In this document: piece by piece, positions 1-11,223 of the stretch | Layout of the letters: every line of letters starts with the position of its first letter | Position numbering within the stretch: position 1 is the first letter of the stretch | Source of the DNA: Heligmosomoides polygyrus polygyrus | Taxonomy: Eukaryota; Nematoda; Chromadorea; Rhabditida; Heligmosomidae | DNA: 64,000 bases | Direction of reading: 5' to 3' | Assembly: GCA_947396885.1 (NCBI GenBank) | Contig: OX377204.1 | Coordinates: 54,423,139 to 54,487,138, forward strand | Position numbers and translations under genes: made by a program | Notes under the pieces: model-generated | The model's input: the letters and a program-made list of their open reading frames with translations, nothing else | Told to the model about the DNA's origin: nothing | The model's database searches: none

Positions 1-2585
1 TCAGCTTTCTAAACTGCCTTAGCCTCAGCTGCCAGTTTATACCGGCGGAAGATAGCGGTTAGAGTTTCTTGCACACTTACTTGCCCAGGTTTGATTGTTC
101 AACACTCTCAGTGGTACCGTTCCATGAGAAGCGCTATCGAACGGTACCAATACCTTGCGATTGTGGGAATATCGGTTTTTGGCAATTTCGTATCAAAGGC
201 GAGGCGGCTCAGCAGCGCGGCAGAATATCGATGACGTCATCGAAAATCGATGTCTTCGAACTGGTCCATGCTTGATACCGTTCGATAGAGCTTTTCATGC
301 TGAATTGAACGGTGTTATTGCATGTAGGGAAAACTGTAACATGGGCGAGTAAGAGCGAGGAGAACATCGACCGTTGTTGTGCTAAATTGCACGCGCGGGC
401 GTGTTCTGAGCAGGAAAACTCTGTCATTTGTTAACCTTGCTCGTCGGTTTTGTAGACAATAAAGTGGACGAGTAGTGCGCTGAAACACAGCAATGTAGCT
501 TATGATTGGACAAAGTTACAGCGGTGCGAATATGCAGGTAGCCTTGCCTGGCACTATTTTTTTCCAAATTCAGTCGACCCCTGGAAGAATACGCGGTGAG
601 CTGACGGCCTACAAATGCGCCAGCGAGCAGAACGCCTAAGGTTCTTTAAGACAACGTGCTCACAACTCCCTAGCTGATTAAACTTCCTTAGCACCAGCTG
701 CCATTTTCGGGCGGCGGAGTTTTAGCGTTGAAGTTTCCTGCGCCATTATTCGCCCAGGTTTTGAGTGTTCGACACTCGCAGTTGAACCATTCTGTTCAGC
801 ATGGAAAGCGCTATCGAATGATATCAATCTCGACCAATTTCAGAAAGATCGATTTTTTTGACAATTTTCCATCGAGGACGGGGGCGCTCCAGGCCGAGCC
901 TGCGCGAACGATGACGTCATCGAAAATCGATGTTTTCGAAATTAGCCGAATTTTCTCGTCCAAAAGCATCTAGGGGTTATTTGGGGCGCTGATTACGAAA
1001 CCGACGTCCGTATTTGAAAATTCCGCCGATTTCGGTTGGTTTTGGATATTCTTCTGGATAATTGGAGATGGTCGGGTCAGGATCACCGATTTTGCTCAAA
1101 CTTCGTATAGGGGCGGAGGGATGCCGAACAGGATGCAGAAGTCCATTCGGCGATTACGGAGGAGACCGCCCATACCGATAACTGAGGGTGACCGGTGATC
1201 CTGACCCGACCACCCTCAAACGGGTAGTAACCTACTGAAATCGGCGGAATTTTCAAAAACGGACGTCAGTTTCGTAATCAGCGCCCCAAATAACCGCCTG
1301 GATGATTTTGGACGAAGTTTGCACGAGGGAATTTGGCCAATTTCGAAAGCATCGGTTTTCGATGACGTCATCGTCCCTGCCGGCCCGGCCAATGGCGCCC
1401 ACGTCCTCGATGGGAAACTGCCAAAAAATCGATTTTTTTTTGAAATTGGTCGAGAGTGACACTCTTCGATAGAGCTTTTTGTGGTGAACAAAACGGTGTT
1501 ATTGGGAGTGTCGAAAACCCAAATGTGGGTGAGTAAGAGGGCAGGAAACTTCAATCGCTTTCAACTTCAAAGTCCACCGCCCTAAAACGGCAAAGGCTAT
1601 ACGGGCTAAAGCTGTTTAGGCAGCTGAAGGAGTTGCGAGCATATCGTCTCGCAGCGCTGTAATTTAGTCCATTCATGAGCTACACTGTTGTATTTTAGAG
1701 CACGCCAAGAACCTTGTACTGCCTACAAAGTCCACGAGTTGTAGCCCAAACGATTTGAACTTGATAGAGTTATAGCGCTACGAACTGTCCCGCGCGTGCA
1801 TTTGCGAGCGGTCGCCCCACTCCATTGATAGGCTCTATTCTATATGCATTGTTCACAGCGTACTCTAAAGTCACCCCGGAACAGAATACAGCAATTCCTG
1901 AGTAGGGCGGAAATTTTTAATCCAATCTAATTTCAAACACGGTTCTATCGCATATGCATTTTGCACGGCGCACTCTCTCTTCTCGTTTCTTAGAACCTCT
2001 TAATTTGTATAAGCTGCTGTCAGTGTGTGCACTAAAGCACCTAAAGAGGGTAAGCTTTGCTGTTTAGCATGACATTTGAACCGCTTGCGCTCACTTGATT
2101 GATAGGTTCGATCCTATATGCATTGTGTACGGCGCACTCTCATCGGACTGACTGGAGCAACTCCTAAGTAGGACGACTGGAAATTTCTTATAAAGTTTTC
2201 CAAACGGTGCAAGATAATTTAGAAAGCTTTGCATTTCCCATCAAGCGAAGATAGAAACCCAGTGGACATGCTTCCGCCCATTCGATTGATTCGATCATAT
2301 ATGCATTGTGCACGGCGCACTCTCGGAACATTCCAGGCATGAGAGAGCATTGACAACGCACGCCATGCTTGAGATACTCCGAAAACACTGCACGTCACAT
2401 GCACGTCCTGGAAAATAAGGTGCTCTAATCGCAAAAGCCTGCTGAGCCACCATTTTTTTAGGCCACCCATGGCGAAAACGCCGTGGCCTGGTAAAGCTTT
2501 ATCACGATTTTGTAGATCTCGATGAGACGAATCGAATGGTGTCAACATTTTCTAAAACAACTCAAAATTAAAGGAGTTATAAGCA
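1..2585. repeat. Partial fold-back DNA element, TA/CAGTACCGG family
   Basis: Both halves share modules with the complete copy at 7455-10410, but in opposite orientation to each other: the left half (1-970) reads like the body of that element and the right half (1345-2560) like its reverse complement, so the stretch is one large imperfect palindrome centred near 1140. TGACGTCA occurs at 232-239, 912-919 and 1363-1370, always followed or preceded by a similar TCGAAAATCGAT-like context. The last part (about 2460-2585) matches the reverse complement of 52440-52570. The left edge is cut by the window and the right edge ends near a hairpin. No open frame is conserved, so it is non-coding and non-autonomous. 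Confidence 0.7.
972..1296. repeat. Central inverted repeat with conserved unpaired core
   Basis: Arms 972-1087 and 1190-1296 are imperfect reverse complements; the innermost 19 bases (GGTCGGGTCAGGATCACCG against its complement) pair perfectly. The unpaired 1088-1189 segment recurs as the centre of related copies at about 11020-11150 and, enlarged, at about 42310-42630. Shorter pieces of the arm are seen at 26010-26090 and 30060-30260. Confidence 0.7.
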
Positions 2586-2587
2586 TG

Positions 2588-2625
2588 CGACGGTTTGCGA
2601 CGGATTTTTCCGTCACAAACCGTCG
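2588..2625. repeat. 17-bp hairpin with TTTT loop
   Basis: Arms 2588-2604 and 2609-2625 are complementary with one mismatch and a four-T loop, built on the word CGACGGTTTG. It sits at the end of the fold-back element and may be its terminus or a separate small element. Confidence 0.75.
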
Positions 2626-3123
2626 ACAGTTGCCCCGCGCCCGTCGCTGGAGCGACGCGGGAGTATACCATAGGCCTTAGAGTACTTCGAGTGACATCGT
2701 TGTAGAATGGTGAAATCCTAGTTGTGGAGTGAACTCTGGCACTCGCTGGCCAGCGGGCCGAACAACCACTTGCTATTGGGGTGGAAACCTGTTGCAGTGG
2801 GAGTGGCGGGCTGCGCCGATTGGCCGGGTGAGGGGGCCCGGTGCGATTACCTGCACTCCGTTGACACCCCTGTGGGTGGGTTTAAGGGTCGGCTCCTGTT
2901 GCTAGAGTGTTGCAGGATAGTCACTTTCGCACCCCCGATTCTTGTGAAGCCATATATCCACGTATATCCAGCTCGTACCTACATATATATGTGCATACGT
3001 ATATAAGTAGGTATATACCATATTTACATATAAATACATATGTATATATATGTATATATATGTATATACGTAGCAACAGGTTTTCTCCCCAATAGCAACT
3101 GGTTGTGCGGCCCGTGGTGACCC
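2626..3123. other. Non-coding stretch with inverted repeat and AT microsatellite
   Basis: No credible gene. About 2752-2800 and 3071-3121 are imperfect inverted copies built around TTGCTATTGGGG, with related words again near 15115-15200. Between them, roughly 2975-3072 is a TATATG/CATATA-rich microsatellite that is largely self-complementary. Confidence 0.6.
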
Positions 3124-3595
3124 AGTGTCCGAGAAGGTCGACGGCCACCATCTTCGCTTCCTTGACGACGTCGTGCTCATAACACCGAGGATTAGCCAGG
3201 AGGAGCGAATGCTGGCTGACTTCGATCGTGTATGTGGGAACATTGGACTGCAGCTGAATCCTACGAAGATGAGGTTAATGAGGAACTTGCAAGTTTCTGA
3301 TGCCCAATTCTGGCTCAACGGAACGAACATCTCCGAATGCTCCAGCTATGTGTGTCTGGGTCGCGAAATCAGCACGACCAATGGCCAACGACCTTGGGTC
3401 AGAGCTGAGCGAGAATTGAAGAGCGGCTTGGGAAGCTCTCAAGAGCGTCGAAGAAGTCGCAAAGAAGTCGAAGAACGTCCGACTCCGTGCCCACCTGTTC
3501 GACTCCACCGTTTGTCCTGCCCTAACATACGCCTCAGAGACCTGGGCCGTACGAATGCAGGATGAACACGCAGTCAGCGTCGCACAGACGGAAGG
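3124..3595 (+). pseudogene. RTE LINE fragment, C-terminal half of RT domain
   Basis: This is closely similar to 28686-29130 of the element at 26407-29770, covering the RT box through the start of the C-terminal region. The RT active-site box reads FLDD rather than the FADD of the longer relatives. The frame is open for about 146 codons, then small indels disrupt it near 3400. Both ends are truncated and no TSD was found. It is a dead 5'- and 3'-truncated copy. Confidence 0.85.
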
Positions 3596-3814
3596 CTAAG
3601 AGGCCAAATTGATGGGTCCACAACTGCAGTGCCAGAAGCGTTTAGCAGATATGGAACACATATTTGGAATCAGCGTTCGAAGCTGCACTCTGCTATCTCT
3701 ATTTCATCTGATAGTGCCACTCTGGCATAGTTCTCTCCCTTGTTAGGTGCTACGTGCGTGAGCTTAATGTTATTGTTCAACTTGACACAAAGGAAAATTT
3801 CTATAAGAATAGAG

Positions 3815-4100
3815 GACGGTGTTAGTCAATCCTTTTTAGATTGCGCCACGCATTCTACTTCTATATGATATAGTGGAAGCGGTATGAATGCGTGTTTGGC
3901 CTATACAATAACATTCGGAGGGCAGCCGATGTACAAGACAGTGGTTTGTCATTCCCAGATAAGTTTAGCACCAACTTACCGACCACGGAGGGATGGTTGG
4001 CTTGCGTGGCCTGGGCGTGAACCAAGCCAGGAACCTGAGCCAGGAAATCAGTGCATACGAAAGCCAGCACCTCCTTCGACTGCGCTGCCACGTCCTTGAA
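3815..4100 (-). mobile_element. tRNA-derived SINE copy (minus strand)
   Basis: Reverse-strand copy of the roughly 290-bp SINE seen at 36990-37285. The tRNA-like head (GACTGCGCT in the complement, i.e. AGCGCAGTC) lies near 4080 and the body runs left past the ACGGAGGGATGG word near 3995. The tail end near 3820 is degraded. Confidence 0.7.
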
Positions 4101-4790
4101 GCTTGAAAGCTATATCCGAGGTTTACCATCATTTCTGTGTTGCATGCTGTATATCTCCCTCCTCCCCTAACCAGTCTAGATCGAAGTTGGTTAAACAGGC
4201 ACTTTTTCAAGGCTTCGGATCACTGGGGACTACACCGCCATACACACTACGTACTTCGGAGGAACGAATCCTCAGCTGAAGCGACGCTTCACTTTCGTCT
4301 AACAGCTCACCTTTTTTCCTAGAGTAGTTAGCGTGGTAAGGTGCATTGTACAAAGTTTCGGACCACTAGCATGGGATCATGCAGCGTTAATGAGAAATTG
4401 AAACTCACAGTCATTAGGAGGCATAATGAAAAGACTACCGCTTCCCGAAGGCCATAGCCGCTAATCAGCAACACCATCCTTTGATGAAGCGCAAGTAAGT
4501 CTAGACGGCAACTGATATCACTGAAGCGTTATACAAACACGTCCCATCGCAAGTCAGTATGCAGAAAAGGAAACGTCTCCTAAGTTGCTATCTTTCAGTT
4601 TAGATAGTAGGAGTGAGTAGTAGGCCTATGTCAAACTATTATATAAAATGGCTAATGTCCTCCTATACTTTTGTGAAGAAACATTATTTTGAAAACGAAT
4701 TGTCATGATGAATGGCAACAAAAGAGAAAGAGGTTGTAATTAATTCTTTTTGTTATACGCTGCGCGGTCCACTTTCACGGGCACTGGGAG
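4101..4790. other. No recognisable feature
   Basis: I see no gene, repeat terminus or structured element in this stretch. Short open frames here have no recognisable domain. Confidence 0.5.
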
Positions 4791-4794
4791 GTAA

Positions 4795-4950
4795 TTTGAA
4801 TGTGCATTTGGCCTGCACAATGACGTGTGGTAGCCAGCCGGTGGAGATGTCAGTGTTTTACCCTTACCAGACAAGTCTGGTTCCAGCTCTCGACCCCTTC
4901 GGAAGCGGGAACCCGACTTTCTTCACAAATGCCTTGTTGGCCTGGACGAG
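4795..4950 (-). mobile_element. Partial SINE body (minus strand)
   Basis: Matches the middle of the SINE family (CCAGACAAGTCTGG word and the preceding GGCCTGCACAATGA stretch) in reverse orientation. The tRNA-like head and the tail are missing. It lies directly upstream of an RTE fragment. Confidence 0.55.
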
Positions 4951-5024
4951 AAGCTCGAACAAAGAAATGAAATCGGGTGCATTCCAGAGCGGGCGCTTCC
5001 CCCGAATGCGGTACCACGCACTCC

Positions 5025-5665
5025 CGGACTCCAGTCGGTGACGGCTCTCATCGGGTGTCTGCCAAGCGCATTACGTTACCGAACCATCTAACTACCGACG
5101 ACTTTGTCCATGTGAGAGCGTCTCTGATCTTCGAACATCGACGAAGCTCGGAACTCCTTAAGCGTTCTTTCACCTGCTTGAGTCGAGCACCGTCTTCTTG
5201 ATTCCACGCTACCGCGTGTTCATCCTGCTTTCGTATAGCCCACGTCTCTGACCCGTATGTTAGAGCAGGAAGAACAGTGAAGTCGAACAGGTGGGCATGG
5301 AGTCGGACGTTCTCATCATTAAGAAGACCCAGAAAGTGAAGAACATTAAGAAAGAAGAAGAATTCATTAAGAAGACGTTTCTCGTCTTCTTATTACTTCT
5401 TGGACGCTCTTGAACGCTCCCCAAGCCGCACGTTTCCTGCTGCCCAGCTCCGGCGCTAGGTCGTTGGCCATGTTGAGTTCGCCACCCAAATACATGGAAC
5501 TGGAGCATTCGGAGATGTTCGTTCCGTTGAGCGAGAATGGACATCAGAAACTTGTCCATTCCTCATAAACATCGCCCTCATAAGATTCAACTGTAGCCCA
5601 ACATTCCCACATACACGACCGAACTCGATTAATATTCGCTTTGTCTGGCTAAGGCTTGGTGTTCC
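5025..5665 (-). pseudogene. RTE LINE fragment (minus strand), RT to C-terminus
   Basis: Reverse-strand copy of the same subfamily as 26407-29770, corresponding to about 28760-29310 of it. The region around 5290-5400 has gained a short, internally repetitive AAGAAG-rich insertion. Frameshifts are frequent, so no long open frame remains. It is truncated at both ends. Confidence 0.8.
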
Positions 5666-5759
5666 GTGCACGATGGCGGCAAGAGGTTCTTCAGTTGTTC
5701 GTGTATGGCCATGTCGGGACTGGATGCTGTACCGTTCTTCACCGACAAGATGGCGTATC

Positions 5760-6500
5760 GTATTCCGAAAGTTAGAAATCTATGAAGCAATTGTTACTAC
5801 CACATATGTATATGCGAAAATTTTTGTGAAGGGCTACTGTGGTCAGAACTAAGAAAGGAACTGCAGCTTTAAGGTTGTCACCTCCAATGTATGGAAAAAG
5901 GACAGTCAACACTTCGCCCTTCTTTCCTTCAGATCCTCCTTTATATGCTTTGTAGGCTAGCAGCATGGAGTAATTTGTTTTTAGTGACTTAAATATGCTA
6001 TGCACAATCCTGTCCCCTCTCTTTGCTATCAATTCACAATGTTTTTTAAATGACAGTTTGGGTCTAGAATAAATCCCAGGTCACGTAAAGTAGCTTTACT
6101 CCTAAGCTGAAATTCACTAAGGTGATAGGCGCTTCGGTTAAGTTGTTCATCAAAGTGTAGCACTTGGAATTTCTGGCCTGATAGTGGAAGATTCCACCTT
6201 GCTGGCTAGTCCACAACAGTATTAATTGCAGATTGAAGAGCAACATGGTCGTCCACACCTACGATATTTTTGTAAATTTTTATATCATCCGCAAATACTT
6301 TGCAGGATACACCATATTGATCGATCAAATAGGAAATCTCAGATGTGTAAATATTGAAAAGAATTGGAGAGAGAACACCTCCTTGAGGACCCCGCTAAAA
6401 GTCCAGAAGTGGTTTGGAAAATGATTCGTGAACTCTGACCTGAAAGATCTATTTGTTATAAAGTTTCTTATCCAATTAGTTATTCTAGGATGGATATCAA
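5760..6500 (-). pseudogene. CR1/Jockey-like LINE RT fragment
   Basis: Reading the minus strand from about 6430 downward gives a degraded RT core: a 'SP.LFNIYTS' block, then the active-site FADD at 6284-6295 in the context CKVFADDIKIY, then a stop (TAG) shortly after, and the downstream thumb-like region. Further down (about 6030-5940) the frame continues with a block typical of CR1-clade C-termini (FKSLKTN...LLAYKAY). These blocks are characteristic of CR1/Jockey-type LINEs and differ from the RTE copies elsewhere in the window. It is truncated at both ends with several frame breaks. Confidence 0.75.
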
Positions 6501-6587
6501 TATTTCCAACCTTATCTTCCGGCTTGAAAGTCGCTGCAGTCTCTTGCTTGCCGTAGGGGGCGATATCATTTAATTGTCATTTATAAT

Positions 6588-6958
6588 TTGATAAATGGAA
6601 CGTGGGGCTTTTGCCTTCGTGATTTGTATTCTGTATCACCTTCTAGCACTAGAGGTGGTCAAAGTTTGATACAAATACCAAGAGCTAGTGTAAGATCGGC
6701 ATTTTTTACACATCGGGCTGGCTCTGAGTTCCTTAAGTTTTCTAAGAAAATCGTTGTGCCAAATTCACTGAGACAATTCAAATGGCGTACTGTCCGGTAT
6801 CTCCAAGAAGCTTTTTAATGGCTTGCCGAGTTGTTCATGTTTGTGCTAGTTATCGCTATCTGTGTTTTCCTATTCATTAACATGAGCTTTTGTTTGTTTG
6901 TTTTAGTTTTAACCTGCGTGATTGCTCACGTACAAAACAAATAAATAAATAAATAAAT
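6588..6958 (+). mobile_element. 3' end of a CR1-like LINE with (AAAT)n tail
   Basis: The plus-strand frame from 6588 to 6818 resembles the extreme C-terminus of CR1-type proteins (a TRGGQ..IQIPRA block followed by a VPNSLRQFK block). The 3' untranslated part follows and ends in an AAAT-type microsatellite tail at about 6939-6958. It lies in the opposite orientation to the RT fragment at 5760-6500, so the two are separate copies or an inversion. Confidence 0.6.
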
Positions 6959-6964
6959 ATAACT

Positions 6965-7312
6965 AGACGTTCGACAAAATGCTTGAAGGCAAAAAACTGC
7001 TATGGTGACATTTTTACTTACTAAAAGGACATAGTGAGTGAAGAAAAAGCAGTAGATCAGCAACATTTTAGGCTTCCACATCATCATCACCATCAAAACA
7101 AAGTAGTTCAACGAAATTTTGGTCTTCCTCATCATAGGTACACTATTCTACTTACATTTTGCTGTCCCCTTTTTTTGTTTTGCCCATGAATGCAATGTTG
7201 TTGGAAACAAATCCAGTTGTTCAATATAAGATTTGGAATCTATTTGTGCAAATAGTAAATAAAAATGTCACCATAGCAGTTTTTTGCCTTCAAGCATTTT
7301 TGCGAGCGTGTG
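6965..7312. mobile_element. MITE with about 50-bp terminal inverted repeats
   Basis: About 6968-7022 and 7255-7310 are near-perfect inverted copies (AAATGCTTGAAGGC... in the left arm, its complement in the right). The roughly 230-bp interior has no coding potential. The left end directly abuts the LINE tail. I could not identify a clear TSD, so the superfamily is open. Confidence 0.7.
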
Positions 7313-7454
7313 TGGCAGTTTTCCCGGCTATACAATCTAACACGGGTCATAATTTAGAATAAAATGTCATTTCAAACATAAATAATGATGCGCAAAAAAC
7401 TGGCAGCAACGGGTGCGAAACTGGGGGCGTCAGACGCCGCGAGCAGGTGCACTA

Positions 7455-10410
7455 CAGTACCGACCGCGTCTTTTGAATAGACGCCGAAAAACCGCACTTT
7501 TGCGGTTTTTGCGTTTTTTTTTTTGATATAACTCGCATAAAAATTTCATCATTTTGAAAAACCAATAATATATTTGAGCTCAGGAGATCGAGCTCTATCG
7601 TTTGATATATACTTCTCATATGAAAAGTCAAAAATGTCCAGGATTGAAAACTTGCGCTCCGTTGAGATGGCCGGCCGTGGACGACTTGTCGGTCGTAAGG
7701 CGCCAGAAACCGTTGCATGCTCACAATTCCTCTAATTTAAGGTTTTTTGAAAAACGGTTGGTACCTTTCGATTCGTCTCCTCGAGATCTACACAACCGTT
7801 TATACAACTTCGCCAAACCACTGCATTTTCGCAGTGGGCGGTCAAAGATGACGGGAGCAGACTTTTTGCTATTGGAGAAGCTTATATTCCAAAAAAAAAA
7901 CTGTTCTCGGAGCATCTCAAGCATGGCTCAAAGTGTTTTGTATGCCAGGAATCAATCTGAGAGTGCGCCGTGCACAATGAATATAGGACCGAACCTATCA
8001 ATCGAGGGGGATCAGCTTGTAGAGCATTGAGGAAGTTTTATGAGAAATTCTTAGCCGCCCTACCCAGAAATTGTTGTACTCTGCTCCGGCGAGACTTTGG
8101 AGTGCGCTGTGTACAATGTATATAGGATCGAACCTATCAATCGACTGGGCGCGACAGCTCGCAAATTGCACGCGCGGGCGTGTTCGGAGATAACTCTGTC
8201 AGCTTTCAATCTTTCTGGCTGTAACGTGTGGAGTCTGCAGGCAGTAATATGCTTTAGTAAAGCGCCAAAGCATAGCAAATTATCTTATGAATTGGCAAGG
8301 TTACGGCGGTACGAAAATGCAGGTTGGGCATGTGTGACACGATCTTTTCAGATATCGGTCGACCGCTGCGGGTACGCGAGGCGAGCTAACAGCATGCAAA
8401 CCTTTGGACGAGTAAGGCACCGAAGTCATTTTACGATGACGTGCTCGCAGCTCTCCAGCTGCCTAAACTACCTTAGTCCCAGCTGCCATATTAGAGCTGC
8501 GGAAGGCAGCGATGAAGATTCTTCCGCCCTTACTCGCCCAAATTTGAGTTTTTGACCCACGACATGGTATCGTTCTGTTCAGCTCAAAAAGCCTTATCAA
8601 ACAGTGTCAATTTCGACCAATTTTGAAAACATCGATTTTTGACAGTTTCTCATCGAAGACGGCCTCTAGGCCGCGTCAGATGGACGATGACGTCATCGAA
8701 AATCGATGTTTCCGAAATTGGTCGAGTTTGATACCGTTTCATAGAGCTATTCGTGCTGAGTTGAACGGCGTCACTATGAGTGGCGAGAACTGTTATCTAG
8801 ACGAGTAAGAGCACGGAGAACATAGACCGTTGTTGTGCTAATTTGCACGCGCGGGCGTGTTCGGAGCGCGATAACTCTGTAAAGTTTCAATCTTTCTGGC
8901 TGGAACGTGTAGATTCCGCAGGCAGTAATATGCTTTAGTAAAGCGCCAAAGCATAGCAAATTATATTATGAATTGGCAGGGTTACGGCGGTGCGAAAATG
9001 CAGGTTGGGCATGTGTGACACGATATTTCAGTTGTCGGTCGACCGCTGCGGGTGCACGAGGCGAGGTAACGGCATGCAAACTCGCGGACGAGTAGAGCAC
9101 CGAATGCCCTTTACGATGACGTGCTCGCAGCTCTCCAGATGCCTTAATTGCTTTAGCACAATCTGCTATTTTGGAGCCTCGGAGGGCGACGGCTAAGTTC
9201 GTTCCGCCCTTACTCGCCCACATTCGAGTTCTCGACGCTCTCAATGATACCACTTTGTTCAGCTCGAGAAGTTCTATCGAAAGGGGTTAATCTTGATCAA
9301 TTCTGGGAATATCGACTTTTTGACAATTTCGCATCAAAGGCGACGCGGCTCAAGGCCGCGGCAGAAGGACAATGACGTCATCGAATATCGGTATTTTGAG
9401 CTGGGCCAAGTCTGATACCGTTCGATAGAGCTTTTCGTGCTGAATTGAATGGTGTTACTACGAGCAGCAAGAACTGTAATCTGGGCGTTTAAGAGCGCGG
9501 AGAACATCGACCGTTCTTGTGCTAAATTTGACGCACGGGCGTGTTCTGAGCGCATTAACTCTGTCACGTTTGAATCTTTCGGGCAGCAACGTGTGCATTT
9601 TGTAAGCAGTAGAAAGCTCAATAGGTGCGCTGAAACACAGCAATTTAGTCTATGAATGGACAAAGTTACGACGGTGCGAATATGCTGGTAAACCTTGTGT
9701 GACACGATTTTTTCCGATTTCAGTCGACCACTCTAGGAACACGAGATCAGCTAGCGGACTAGAGGACGAGGGCGCTCTTCGCCGAGCCTGCCCTGACTAT
9801 GATGTCATCGAAAGTCGACGATTTCGAAAATTTCCAAATGCTGTTGTCCAAACTTCGTTCAAATTCATTTGGTGCACTGATTACGAATCCGATGTCCGTT
9901 TTTGAAAATTGCGCCGATTTTGACAGGTTTTGGATTTTCTTTTGAATGTTTTCAGAATTGGTCGAAATCGATACTGTTTGATAGGGCTTTTTGAGCTGAA
10001 CAGAACGATACCATGTCGTGGGTCAAAAACTCAAATTTGGGAGAGTAAGGGCGGAAGAATCCTCACCGCTGCCTTCCGCAGCTCTAATATGCAGCTGGGA
10101 CTAAGGCAGTTTAGGCAGCTGGAGAGCTGCGAGCACGTCATCGTAAAATGACTTCGGTGCGGTTTCTGGCGCCTTACGACCGACAACTCGTCCGCGGCCG
10201 GCCTTCTCAATGGAGCGCAAATTTTTAATCTTGGCCATTTTTGATTTTTCATATGAGAAGTATATACCAAACGATAGAGCTCGATCTGCTGAGCTCAAAT
10301 ATACTCTCCGTTTTTCAAAATGATGAAATTTGGGCGAGTTATAGCGCAAAAACCGCAACCGCAAAAGTGGGGTTTTTTCGGCGTCTATTCAAAAGGCGCC
10401 TCCGGTACTG
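7455..10410. mobile_element. Complete TA-flanked non-autonomous DNA element
   Basis: The tips are CAGTACCG at 7455 and CGGTACTG ending at 10410. Both are immediately flanked by TA (7453-7454 and 10411-10412), the target duplication expected of Tc1/mariner-superfamily transposition. About 280 bp at the left end (to roughly 7735) is the reverse complement of the right end (from about 10140): GAATAGACGCC, a GCAAAAACCGC word, and a GAGCTC-rich subterminal motif appear in both. Between them lie modules shared with 52183-54200 and about two and a half tandem units of roughly 680 bp. No transposase-like frame exists, so movement would need a transposase from elsewhere. Superfamily assignment is inferred from the TA duplication and the CAGT tip only. 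Confidence 0.75.
8160..9720 (+). repeat. Internal tandem repeat, about 680-bp period
   Basis: The word CACGCGCGGGCGTGTTC or a close variant recurs near 8168, 8846 and 9533, and TGACGTCA recurs at 8688-8695 and 9373-9380 (685 bp apart), with a one-base variant TGATGTCA at 9800-9807. The whole interval between these anchors is alignable. The same unit is found at 53247-53930 and, as single units, at 1-700 and 41580-42140. Confidence 0.75.
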
Positions 10411-10850
10411 TACCTCTGTGCCACCACCGCAGACGGCGGCGGATTCTTACGAAATGCTCCAGTGCATAACTCTCGCGCTAGGTCTTTCGCACGGCCAGCC
10501 CTCGGTCAGGCCACCCAACTTCGTAAGTCAAAACTCGCTTTTTGATTTTCATTTTGCAATGTTGACACCAATATTCGTAATCAGCATTCCAAGCACTTTC
10601 TAATGATCTTTGTCTCACGTTGAAGTTCCAGAGGAAGCTCGGGAGGTCGAAACCCTTCCCTGGTGAGGAGGAACGCCCTAAGTGAGAGGGGGCAGACATA
10701 ACTCCAACGCCGCCGAACCCCCTGGATGTCGCGCACGGTACGCGACGAAATTGGACGAGTTGTCGCGGTCCGAATGCTTCCGATAGAGACGGCTTGTGAT
10801 GTCAGCCGCGCGGTAGCCGTTCTTACTACTGGGCGCGCTACAGAGCGCAA
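10411..10850. other. No recognisable feature
   Basis: GC-rich non-repetitive spacer between two DNA-element copies. Short open frames exist on both strands but none shows a recognisable domain. Confidence 0.45.
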
Positions 10851-11223
10851 AAGTGTGTGCTGGTGCGGAGATCAGCGATCAGTCCTCAATTGGTCAAATT
10901 TTCTCGTCCAAAATCGTCCAAGGGGTTATTTGGGGCGCTGATTACGAATCTGACGTCCGTTTTTGTATACTCCCGATTTCGATAGGTTGCACCCCGTTTG
11001 GGGGTGGTCAGGTCAGGACTACCGATTTTGCTCAAACTTCGAATAGGGTCGGGACCTTATTCGGGTGCCGAACACGATGCTGAAGTCCATCTGAACGGTT
11101 ATGGAAGGAGACCACCCATAAGGATAACTGTTGGTGATCGGTGATCCTAACCCGACTATCCTCAATCGGGAAGCAGCCTACTGGAATCGGCAGAATTTTC
11201 AAAAACCGATATCGGATTCGTAA

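Noticed and set aside
7455..10410. Transposase gene inside the TA-flanked element
   Set aside because: The longest frames are 142-152 codons, overlap repeat units and are not conserved between copies; no DDE-like motif was seen.
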